Assembly (NCBI GenBank): GCA_045636165.1
Contig: JAZTWZ010000101.1
Coordinates: forward strand, 1 to 5,070
Source: SIG480 sp045636165
GTDB taxonomy: Bacteria; Bacillota; Clostridia; Oscillospirales; JAAYXM01
Length of the DNA stretch: 5,070 bases
Direction of reading: 5' to 3'
Shown: piece by piece, positions 1 through 4,995 of the stretch
How positions within the stretch are numbered: the stretch's first letter is position 1
Layout of the letters: each line of letters opens with the position of its first letter
Translations under genes and position numbers: made by a program
The notes under the pieces: generated by a model
The model's database searches: none
What the model saw: only the letters and a program-made list of their open reading frames with translations
What the model was told of the DNA's origin: nothing

Positions 1-56
1 AGATTCTGCGCGTTTTGTCAAAATATAGTTTTATATAAATTTTTTTGAAAAAAGAC

Positions 57-85
57 TGGATTTTTCTGTTTTATAGGTGTATAAT
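57..85 (+). promoter_or_regulatory. Probable sigma-A promoter of the ilvE-vor operon
   Basis: A perfect TATAAT lies at 80-85, preceded directly by TG at 78-79, one base off the classical extended -10 position. With a 17-base spacer the -35 would be TGGATT at 57-62, which matches TTGACA at only three positions, so the -35 is weak. Transcription would start near 91-93, giving a leader of about 25 bases before the GTG start at 118. The -10 is good evidence; the -35 is inferred from spacing. A better-looking TTGTCA at 15-20 is too far from this -10 to pair with it. Confidence 0.5.
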
Positions 86-103
86 TAAGAAATAAGATTT
101 TGG

Positions 104-109
104 AAAGGA
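104..109 (+). promoter_or_regulatory. Ribosome binding site that selects the GTG start of ilvE
   Basis: AAAGGA lies 8 bases upstream of the GTG at 118-120, normal spacing for a Shine-Dalgarno element. The alternative ATG at 109 overlaps this element, and the TTG at 100 precedes it, so neither could use it. The site therefore favours GTG 118 as the true start. Confidence 0.7.
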
Positions 110-117
110 TGAGTAGT

Positions 118-1179
118 GTGAATATTACGATTACAAAAACAACGTCGCCGAAGGCAAAGCCGGACCAGAACAATCTCGGTTTCGGTAAAGTCTTCACGGA
201 CCACATGTTTATTATGGACTATACAGAAGGGAAGGGCTGGCATGATGCTCGCATCGTTCCGTACCAGAACCTTTCTCTTGCACCGTCCGCAATGGTTTTC
301 CATTACGGACAGGAAATGTTCGAAGGCCTTAAGGCATATAAGGGAAAAGACGGTAAGGCTCGTCTTTTCAGACCTGATATGAACGCAAAGCGTACAAACG
401 CTACAAACAAGCGTCTCTGCATTCCGGAACTTCCGGAAGAGCTTTTTGTCGAAGCTTGTAAGGCAGTTGTAAAGGTTGATGAAGACTGGATTCCGACAGC
501 TCCGGGTACATCACTCTACATCCGTCCGTTCATCATCGCAACAGACGAATTCCTCGGCGTTGCTCCGTCAAAGACATATCTCTTTATCATCATCCTCTCT
601 CCAAGTGGCGCATACTACGCAAGCGGTCTTGCTCCGGTTGGTATCTGGATTGAGGACGACTATGTAAGAGCTGTAAAGGGCGGTATGGGTTTTGCAAAGA
701 CAGGCGGTAACTATGCAGCTTCTCTTGCAGCGCAGGTAAAGGCTCACGACGAAGGTTTCTCTCAGGTTCTCTGGCTTGACGGTGTTGAGAGAAAGTACAT
801 CGAAGAAGTCGGCGCTATGAATATCTTCTTCAAGATTGACGGTAAGATTGTTACTCCGGAGCTCTCCGGTAGCATCCTTCCGGGTATTACAAGAAACTCT
901 GTAATCGAGGTTTGCAAGTCCTGGGGTTATGAGGTTGAAGAGCGCAAGATAAGCGTTGAAGAGCTTATCACAGCTCAGAAGACCGGAAAGCTCGAAGAGT
1001 GCTTCGGTACAGGTACTGCAGCAGTTATTTCTCCTGTCGGAAAGCTCCGTTATAAGGACGATGTAATGCTCATCAACGACAATACAATCGGTGAAGTAAG
1101 CCAGAAGCTCTACGATACAATCACAGGAATTCAGTGGGGCGAATGTGAGGATAAGTTCAATTGGTCAATTGTGCTTTAA
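118..1179 (+). CDS. ilvE: Branched-chain amino acid aminotransferase
   Basis: This PLP-dependent class IV (fold type IV) aminotransferase moves the amino group between valine, leucine or isoleucine and 2-oxoglutarate in the cytoplasm. It is the last step of branched-chain amino acid synthesis and the first of their breakdown. From the GTG start it is 353 residues, typical of the longer bacterial BCAT type. Visible signatures are FHYGQEMFEGLKAY (about residues 61-74), YIRPF (134-138), FAKTGGNY with the probable Schiff-base lysine at residue 194 (codon 697-699), the EVGAMN segment with the PLP-contacting glutamate near 230, SGSILPGITR (about 250-259) and ECFGTGTAAVISP (about 294-306). GTG 118 is preferred over ATG 109 and TTG 100 because of the ribosome binding site at 104-109 and because the protein then begins MNITITKT, as I recall for clostridial homologues. 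Its end overlaps the next gene by 19 bases, so the two are probably translated together. It lies upstream of a 2-oxoacid:ferredoxin oxidoreductase that could use its products. Family assignment is secure; the preferred metabolic direction is not visible. Confidence 0.95.
   Translation: MNITITKTTSPKAKPDQNNLGFGKVFTDHMFIMDYTEGKGWHDARIVPYQNLSLAPSAMVFHYGQEMFEGLKAYKGKDGKARLFRPDMNAKRTNATNKRLCIPELPEELFVEACKAVVKVDEDWIPTAPGTSLYIRPFIIATDEFLGVAPSKTYLFIIILSPSGAYYASGLAPVGIWIEDDYVRAVKGGMGFAKTGGNYAASLAAQVKAHDEGFSQVLWLDGVERKYIEEVGAMNIFFKIDGKIVTPELSGSILPGITRNSVIEVCKSWGYEVEERKISVEELITAQKTGKLEECFGTGTAAVISPVGKLRYKDDVMLINDNTIGEVSQKLYDTITGIQWGECEDKFNWSIVL
1147..1150 (+). promoter_or_regulatory. Ribosome binding site within ilvE for the ATPase gene
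   Basis: GAGG, within TGAGGA, lies inside the last codons of ilvE, 10 bases before the TTG at 1161. It is a modest site with longish spacing, but the only ribosome binding site near a usable start in that frame. It implies initiation coupled to termination of ilvE at 1177-1179. Confidence 0.45.
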
Positions 1180-1829
1180 ATAAAAGAGTAACGCTTTTCT
1201 GCGGTCACTACGGCAGCGGAAAAACGAATATAGCCGTTAACTTTGCCATTGCTAAAAGTAAGGCAGGGGAGAATATCAGCATTGCGGATATCGACATCGT
1301 AAACCCGTACTTCCGCACAAAGGACTCGACAGAGGAGCTTGAGCGCGCAGGTGTTTGCGTTGTCGCGCTTCCGTTTGCGAATACGAGTGTTGACCTCCCG
1401 GCGATTCCGTCAGAGGTTATGGGGCTTCTCCAGCGCCGTGATACGAAGGTGATTATGGATGTCGGCGGTGATGACAGAGGCGCTGTTGCGCTCGGTCGTT
1501 ACGCTCCTGCGATACTCGGTGAAGATAATTACGATATGGTGTTTGTGGTCAACTTCTTCCGTCCGCTGACAAGAACTCCGAACGAGGCTCTTGAGATAAT
1601 GCGCGAGATAGAAGCGGCGTGCAAAATTCCATTCACGGCTATTATAAACAACTCAAATATCGGTGAGGAAACAACGGCAGAGGCTGTAGCTGATACGGTG
1701 TCTCTTGCCAAAGAGCTTTCAGAAATATCGGGACTTCCGCTTATCGGAACAACCGTAAAAGAAGAGTTTGCTAAAAAATTAGGAGAAGATAAATTCTTCA
1801 GTTTAAGCTTACAGGAAAAAATATTTTAG
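1161..1829 (+). CDS. P-loop ATPase/GTPase of the SIMIBI (MinD/CobQ-like) type, role unknown
   Basis: A 222-residue soluble protein with no signal peptide or membrane segment. A classical Walker A motif GHYGSGKT sits at residues 15-22. A second acidic strand, IADIDIVNPYFR (about 41-52), has D43 and D45. A Walker B-like VIMDVGGDD (about 97-105) has D100, and IINNSN (161-166) may be the base-recognition loop. This order resembles ParA/MinD/CobQ-family ATPases, but the Walker A lacks the signature lysine of the KGG-type deviant motif, and there is no CxxC as in Mrp/Nbp35 Fe-S carriers. The start must be TTG 1161: in-frame codons from there to the P-loop contain no ATG or GTG. It overlaps ilvE by 19 bases and ends 13 bases before the ferredoxin, so it belongs to the operon. 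I recall similar nucleotide-binding proteins beside vor-type genes in Clostridia, but no defined function. A role in maturation or control of the oxidoreductase is only a guess from position. Confidence 0.85.
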   Translation: MVNCALNKRVTLFCGHYGSGKTNIAVNFAIAKSKAGENISIADIDIVNPYFRTKDSTEELERAGVCVVALPFANTSVDLPAIPSEVMGLLQRRDTKVIMDVGGDDRGAVALGRYAPAILGEDNYDMVFVVNFFRPLTRTPNEALEIMREIEAACKIPFTAIINNSNIGEETTAEAVADTVSLAKELSEISGLPLIGTTVKEEFAKKLGEDKFFSLSLQEKIF

Positions 1830-1842
1830 GAAGGAGATTGTT

Positions 1843-2049
1843 ATGGCTAAAGTAACATTCGCGTCGGACATCTGCAAGGGTTGCGGTCTTTGCGTAGGTG
1901 CATGTCCGAAGGGCATCATCGCTCTTTCAAAGGATAAAATCAATAAGAAGGGACATTCTCCTGCGGAGATTACCGACCAGGAGAAGTGCATCGGCTGTGC
2001 TTTCTGTGCAACTATGTGCCCTGACTGTGTAATCACAGTAGAAAAGTGA
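1843..2049 (+). CDS. 2x[4Fe-4S] ferredoxin, delta subunit of the 2-oxoacid:ferredoxin oxidoreductase
   Basis: A 68-residue iron-sulfur protein with two CxxCxxCxxxC clusters: C11, C14, C17, C21 and C49, C52, C55, C59, with CP after each last cysteine, as in bacterial dicluster ferredoxins. The 27-residue linker between them contains a lysine-rich loop. An additional cysteine at 62 follows the second cluster. In four-subunit 2-oxoacid oxidoreductases this small subunit takes electrons from the TPP/Fe-S core in the beta subunit and passes them to free ferredoxin; the alpha, beta and gamma genes immediately downstream support that role over a free-standing ferredoxin. AAGGAG at 1831-1836, 6 bases before the ATG, begins just after the stop of the ATPase gene and is the strongest ribosome binding site in the first half of the operon. 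Names differ between organisms (porD, vorD, vorC, korD), so no symbol is given. Confidence 0.92.
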   Translation: MAKVTFASDICKGCGLCVGACPKGIIALSKDKINKKGHSPAEITDQEKCIGCAFCATMCPDCVITVEK

Positions 2050-2061
2050 GGTGTGTGAGAA

Positions 2062-3123
2062 ATGGCAGAAAAAGTATTGATGAAGGGAAATGAAGCAATC
2101 GCGGAAGCTGCTATCCGTGCAGGCTGCCGCCATTACTTCGGATATCCCATTACTCCGCAGACTGAGGTCGCGGCTTATATGGCAAAGAGAATGCCGAAAA
2201 TCGGAGGAACCTTCCTCCAGGCAGAAAGCGAAGTTTCTGCTATCAATATGGTTTACGGTGTAGCGGGTGCAGGCTTCCGTGTTATGACCTCATCCTCAAG
2301 CCCCGGTATCTCGCTCAAGCAGGAGGGTATCTCATATATCGCAGGTGCTGACCTTCCGGCGCTCATCGTAAATGTTCAGCGCGGCGGTCCGGGTCTCGGC
2401 GGAATTCAGCCGTCACAGTCTGACTATTTCCAGGCTACAAAGGGTGGCGGTCACGGTGACTATCGCCTCATCGTTCTCACTCCGGAATCAGTTCAGGAAA
2501 TGGCTGATATGACAGCTTTAGCATTCGACCTTGCAGATAAATACCGTATGCCGGCTATGCTTCTCTGCGATGGTACAATGGGCCAGATGATGGAGCCGGT
2601 TGAGCTTCCTGAGGAGAAGGTAAATGTAGTTGAGAAGCCGTGGGCTGTTACAGGTACCGAAAATAAGCGTGAGCATAATATCATAAACTCTCTTTATCTT
2701 AAGCCTGAGATTCTTGAAGAAAAGAACTTTGAGAGATATGAAAGATATAAGTACATCGAAGAGAATGAAGCAAGACACGAAAGCTTCATGATGGACGATG
2801 CAGAAATCTGCGTTGCGGCTTATGGTATCGCAGCTCGCGTTGCGAAGAATGCAGTTGTTGCAGCTCGCAAGGAAGGCATCAAGGTCGGTATGATTCGTCC
2901 GATTACCGTATGGCCGTTCCCGAAGAAAGCATTTGCAGAAGCAGCGGAGAAGGTTAAGTCCTTCATCAGCGTTGAGCTTTCAATGGGTCAGATGATCGAA
3001 GATGTCTCACTCGCTATCGAGTGCAAGAAGCCGGTAGAACTCTGCAACCGTTCGGGCGGTATGATTCCGACTCCGGAGCAGGTTCTCGAGGCAATCAGAA
3101 AAGCTAACGGAGGTATGCGATAA
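2062..3123 (+). CDS. vorB: 2-oxoacid:ferredoxin oxidoreductase alpha subunit, VorB-type
   Basis: A 353-residue catalytic subunit carrying the pyrimidine-binding (domain I) and transketolase C-terminal-like (domain II) parts of an oxygen-sensitive 2-oxoacid:ferredoxin oxidoreductase. With the beta subunit it binds thiamine diphosphate and converts a 2-oxoacid plus CoA to acyl-CoA, CO2 and reduced ferredoxin. Domain I (about residues 8-190) shows YPITPQTE at 28-35, whose threonine lies in the substrate-contacting motif of the family, AESE at 54-57 with E57 as the likely TPP-contacting acid, SSSSPGISL (77-85) and QRGGPGLGG (106-114). A charged linker (about 190-245) leads to domain II (about 247-348), containing GMIRPITVWPFP. 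Length matches the stand-alone alpha subunits. TGAGG at 2047-2051 overlaps the ferredoxin stop, 10 bases before the ATG. The branched-chain (VOR) label rests on overall resemblance and the ilvE neighbour; a 2-oxoglutarate enzyme (KorA) is the main alternative. Confidence 0.9.
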   Translation: MAEKVLMKGNEAIAEAAIRAGCRHYFGYPITPQTEVAAYMAKRMPKIGGTFLQAESEVSAINMVYGVAGAGFRVMTSSSSPGISLKQEGISYIAGADLPALIVNVQRGGPGLGGIQPSQSDYFQATKGGGHGDYRLIVLTPESVQEMADMTALAFDLADKYRMPAMLLCDGTMGQMMEPVELPEEKVNVVEKPWAVTGTENKREHNIINSLYLKPEILEEKNFERYERYKYIEENEARHESFMMDDAEICVAAYGIAARVAKNAVVAARKEGIKVGMIRPITVWPFPKKAFAEAAEKVKSFISVELSMGQMIEDVSLAIECKKPVELCNRSGGMIPTPEQVLEAIRKANGGMR

Positions 3124-3875
3124 TGGTAGTATTTGAAAAACCGAAAAGTCTTACAAATGCTGAGCTTCACTACTGCCCGGGCTGTTGCCACGGTATTATT
3201 CACCGTCTTGTCGCAAATGCTCTTGATAAGCTCGACATTACGGGAAAAACAGTAGGTGTTGCTCCTGTCGGATGCGCTGTTATGGCATACGACTACTTTG
3301 CTTGCGATATGGTTGAGGCTGCTCACGGTCGTGCTCCGGCTGTTGCAACAGGTCTTAAACGCGCAATGCCCGATAACATCATCTTTACATATCAGGGCGA
3401 CGGCGACCTTGCTTCAATCGGTATGGCAGAGACAGTTCACTCTGCAGCAAGAAACGAAAATATCACAATCATTTTTGTTAACAACGCAATTTACGGTATG
3501 ACAGGCGGTCAGATGGCTCCGACATCTCTCCCCGGTCAGGTCACACAGACTTCTCCGTACGGACGCGATGTAAATACAGCAGGTTACCCGATCAGAGTTT
3601 CCGAGATGCTCGCAACTCTCGACGGTCCGCAGTATATCGAGCGCGTTGCTGTTAACAATGTAAAGAATGTAAAGAAGGCTGAAAAGGCTATTCTCAAGGC
3701 ATTCGAGAACCAGGTCAACGGCAAGGGCTTCTCATTTATCGAGGTTGTTTCAACCTGCCCGACAAACTGGGGTATGACTCCGGAAAAGTCTCTTGAATGG
3801 GTTGAAGAGAAGATGATTCCGTACTATCCGCTCGGAGTTTATAAAGACAAGAGCGCCGAAAAGGAGGAAGCATAA
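3123..3875 (+). CDS. 2-oxoacid:ferredoxin oxidoreductase beta subunit (TPP and [4Fe-4S] binding)
   Basis: A 250-residue subunit that holds the diphosphate part of TPP and the proximal [4Fe-4S] cluster. YCPGC (residues 17-21) supplies C18 and C21, PVGCA gives C51, and CPTNW gives C212; this CxxC...C...C pattern matches the cluster ligands known in family members such as the Sulfolobus enzyme. C22 directly after C21 is an extra cysteine. The TPP/Mg2+ motif starts at GDGD (92-95) and ends with NN (120-121), followed by YGMTGGQ. The ATG shares one base with the TAA of the alpha subunit gene, and GGAGG at 3109-3113 lies 9 bases upstream, so the two subunits are probably made by coupled translation in equal amounts. 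The C-terminal tail (about 238-250) is highly charged. Naming is inconsistent across organisms (vorA, korB, porB), so no symbol is given. Confidence 0.92.
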   Translation: MVVFEKPKSLTNAELHYCPGCCHGIIHRLVANALDKLDITGKTVGVAPVGCAVMAYDYFACDMVEAAHGRAPAVATGLKRAMPDNIIFTYQGDGDLASIGMAETVHSAARNENITIIFVNNAIYGMTGGQMAPTSLPGQVTQTSPYGRDVNTAGYPIRVSEMLATLDGPQYIERVAVNNVKNVKKAEKAILKAFENQVNGKGFSFIEVVSTCPTNWGMTPEKSLEWVEEKMIPYYPLGVYKDKSAEKEEA

Positions 3876-3877
3876 TT

Positions 3878-4414
3878 ATGACTACACAGTTGCTTTTAGC
3901 AGGTTTTGGCGGTCAGGGTATCCTCTTCGCAGGTAAGTTCCTTGCTTATGCAGGTCTCCTTGAGGGCAGACAGCTCAGCTGGCTTCCGTCTTACGGTCCT
4001 GAGATGCGCGGCGGTACAGCAAACTGCAGCGTTATCCTCTCAGATGAGCCGGTCGGTTCTCCGATCGTTTCAAACCCCGATATTCTCGTTGCTATGAACC
4101 TTCCGTCACTCGATAAGTATGAGGATGCAGTTGTTCCGGGAGGAATGATTTTCGTTGACTCTACTCTCATCGAGCGCAAGGTAAAGAGAGACGATGTAAA
4201 GGTGTTCTACATCCCTGCAACTCAGCTTGCACAGCAGATGTCCGCTCCGACTCTTGCAAATATGATTATCACAGGTAAGCTTATTGCTGAGAGTGGAATG
4301 ATAAAGACAGAGAGCATTGAGCAGACTCTCGGAAAAATCGTTTCTGCAAAGCGCGCAAACCTCCTCGAGGTTAACCTCAAGGCGATTAAGTGCGGTATGG
4401 AATACGACGCTTAA
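3878..4414 (+). CDS. 2-oxoacid:ferredoxin oxidoreductase gamma subunit
   Basis: A 178-residue subunit matching the catalytic-domain gamma family (POR/KOR gamma), which closes the CoA-binding side of the complex. It begins with GFGGQG at residues 9-14, the glycine-rich turn typical of the family, and carries PSYGPEMRGGTANC (about 37-50), another hallmark. GSPIVSNPDILVAMN (about 60-74) follows. Length fits stand-alone gamma subunits. Only 2 bases separate it from the beta gene stop; AAGGAGG at 3861-3867 lies 10 bases before the ATG, inside the beta gene's lysine/glutamate-rich tail. It completes the set delta-alpha-beta-gamma, so the enzyme is a full four-gene type with no fusion. It is the last gene of the operon, followed by a strong terminator. 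Confidence 0.92.
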   Translation: MTTQLLLAGFGGQGILFAGKFLAYAGLLEGRQLSWLPSYGPEMRGGTANCSVILSDEPVGSPIVSNPDILVAMNLPSLDKYEDAVVPGGMIFVDSTLIERKVKRDDVKVFYIPATQLAQQMSAPTLANMIITGKLIAESGMIKTESIEQTLGKIVSAKRANLLEVNLKAIKCGMEYDA

Positions 4415-4424
4415 GAAAAGATTC

Positions 4425-4467
4425 AAAAGACAATTTCCTGTTTCGGGAAATTGTCTTTTCTTTTTTT
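4425..4467 (+). terminator. Intrinsic terminator of the ilvE-vor operon
   Basis: A perfect 14-base inverted repeat (left arm 4425-4438, right arm 4446-4459; left arm AAAAGACAATTTCC) encloses a 7-base loop and is followed by C and a run of seven T at 4461-4467. It starts 10 bases after the gamma subunit stop codon. The A-run on the left and T-run on the right would also give some function on the minus strand, but no minus-strand gene is seen here. Confidence 0.93.
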
Positions 4468-4479
4468 GTATGGTATAAT
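4451..4479 (+). promoter_or_regulatory. Extended -10 promoter overlapping the terminator
   Basis: TGGTATAAT at 4471-4479 is a perfect TATAAT with the TGn extension. With a 17-base spacer the -35 is TTGTCT at 4451-4456, four of six matches to TTGACA. That -35 lies inside the right arm of the terminator stem, and the spacer includes the T-run. Transcription would start near 4485-4487, about 30 bases before the ATG at 4515. The -10 is strong evidence; use of the -35 is inferred, since an extended -10 can work with a poor one. Confidence 0.75.
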
Positions 4480-4514
4480 ATACTTGTGAAAGAGTATTTA
4501 AAAGGAGATGCGCT

Positions 4515-4953
4515 ATGAAATAAACGCTCGTTATAGGTGCTTCTTGGATAGTAGCAGTTGCGCTTATTGCAACTATTTTCTGCCTGCCGTATCGGATTGA
4601 CGATTATGCCCTCTCTGTTTACAGGGAATAAGTTGAAAAGAGTCTTGCAGAAGTGCCGGAAGTCACGGTTTTGCAAGTGGTCAGCGGTTGCGGAAACAGC
4701 ACCGGAACGGGAGATCATACAGATTTATATGTTGCGGTTTTGGTGGAGACAAATTTAGGTGAAACTGATATTAAAAATAAAATTGCAGAGATTACTAATA
4801 TATGATGTTAGTGTAGATGGGTACAGTACATTGGAAATGGAAATAATGAACCTGAGTTTTAACGAAGAAAATCATAATGGCAGCGGAAATTGTTACATCC
4901 TTGAGTTTTCAGAACGCGCCCCGTGTTCTGCTATTGATTTGAGAGGGTGTTAA
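4515..4953 (+). pseudogene. Decayed gene for a small membrane-anchored protein (two stops, one frameshift)
   Basis: AAGGAG at 4502-4507 and ATG 4515 are well placed, but codon 3 is TAA (4521-4523). Reading through in the same frame gives a protein-like sequence: a hydrophobic segment at codons 4-24 (ILE/VAL/ALA-rich, ending FCLP), then PYRIDDYALSVYRE, a second TAA at codon 39 (4629-4631), then VEKSLAEVPEVTVLQVVSG and DLYVAVLVETN, until TGA at 4803-4805. The frame beginning YDVSVDGYSTLEME at 4801 continues the same style of sequence to TAA at 4951-4953 (ending SAIDLRGC). Restoring two bases in the TA repeat at about 4797-4804 joins the two frames, giving about 146 residues. Likely ancestral codons are AAA (MKKT start) and CAA, inferred. 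TAA cannot be recoded here because four genes in the window end with it. The product would have been a single-span protein with an exported C-terminal domain; I do not recognise the family. Sequencing error is possible but needs three independent errors. Confidence 0.75.
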
Positions 4954-4995
4954 AAAACAGAAAAACCGGGTAAAAGGTAAATCGGAGGTTTTAAT
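4954..4995 (+). promoter_or_regulatory. Short intergenic leader with ribosome binding site for the aldo/keto reductase
   Basis: Forty-two AT-rich bases separate the decayed gene from the next start codon. GGAGG at 4984-4988 lies 7 bases before ATG 4996. There is no terminator and no recognisable promoter here, so the downstream gene is probably transcribed from the 4451-4479 promoter through the pseudogene. Confidence 0.6.

Larger units (their letters stand above)
1..117. other. AT-rich intergenic leader upstream of ilvE
   Basis: This stretch is much richer in A and T than the genes that follow and has no convincing coding sequence. All three forward frames hit a stop within the first 50 bases, so at most a short tail of an upstream gene could lie at the edge. 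It contains a small palindrome at 13-23 (TTTTG, one base, CAAAA), A/T runs at 37-53, and a TATAAT box at 80-85. There is no T-box-like structure, and the distance from the predicted transcription start to the start codon is only about 25 bases, too short for a riboswitch or attenuator. Confidence 0.6.

Noticed and set aside
13..23. Palindrome TTTTG-T-CAAAA as a regulator operator
   Set aside because: Arms are only five bases and AT-rich, it is 57 bases from the predicted -10, and no second copy is seen.
39..53. Possible CodY box (consensus AATTTTCWGAAAATT) in the ilvE leader
   Set aside because: The best alignment has four mismatches in fifteen positions and lies in a run of T and A where such matches are expected by chance.
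1..117. T-box or riboswitch control of ilvE
   Set aside because: The predicted start of transcription leaves only about 25 bases of leader, and there is no T-box sequence, specifier loop or antiterminator stem.
1809..2036. Minus-strand open frame of 75 codons
   Set aside because: It is antisense to the ferredoxin gene, whose eight ordered cluster cysteines are unambiguous.
2988..3326. Open frame of 112 codons on the minus strand
   Set aside because: It lies opposite the alpha and beta subunit genes, has no recognisable domain, and both forward genes have clear family motifs across the same bases.
4106..4426. Minus-strand open frame of 106 codons
   Set aside because: It is antisense to the gamma subunit gene and would start inside the terminator stem; no ribosome binding site or family resemblance.
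4508..4600. Thirty-codon open frame from ATG 4508 as the true product of this promoter
   Set aside because: The ATG abuts the AAGGAG element with no spacer, and the sequence is polar and cysteine-rich with no similarity to a known peptide, whereas the 4515 frame gives a clear membrane segment.
4515..4653. Recoding of TAA as an amino acid to keep the gene alive
   Set aside because: ilvE, alpha, beta and gamma subunit genes all end with TAA at their natural length, so TAA is a stop in this genome, and a frameshift would remain.
4558..4758. Plus-strand open frame of 66 codons in the decayed region
   Set aside because: It starts with TTG without a ribosome binding site, is in a different frame from the protein-like reading, and its composition is arginine/cysteine/tryptophan-heavy as expected of an off-frame shadow.
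4759..4953. Independent small gene starting at GTG 4759
   Set aside because: There is no good ribosome binding site, and the first 14 codons are a shadow of the upstream frame; the later part is better explained as the frameshifted end of the decayed gene.
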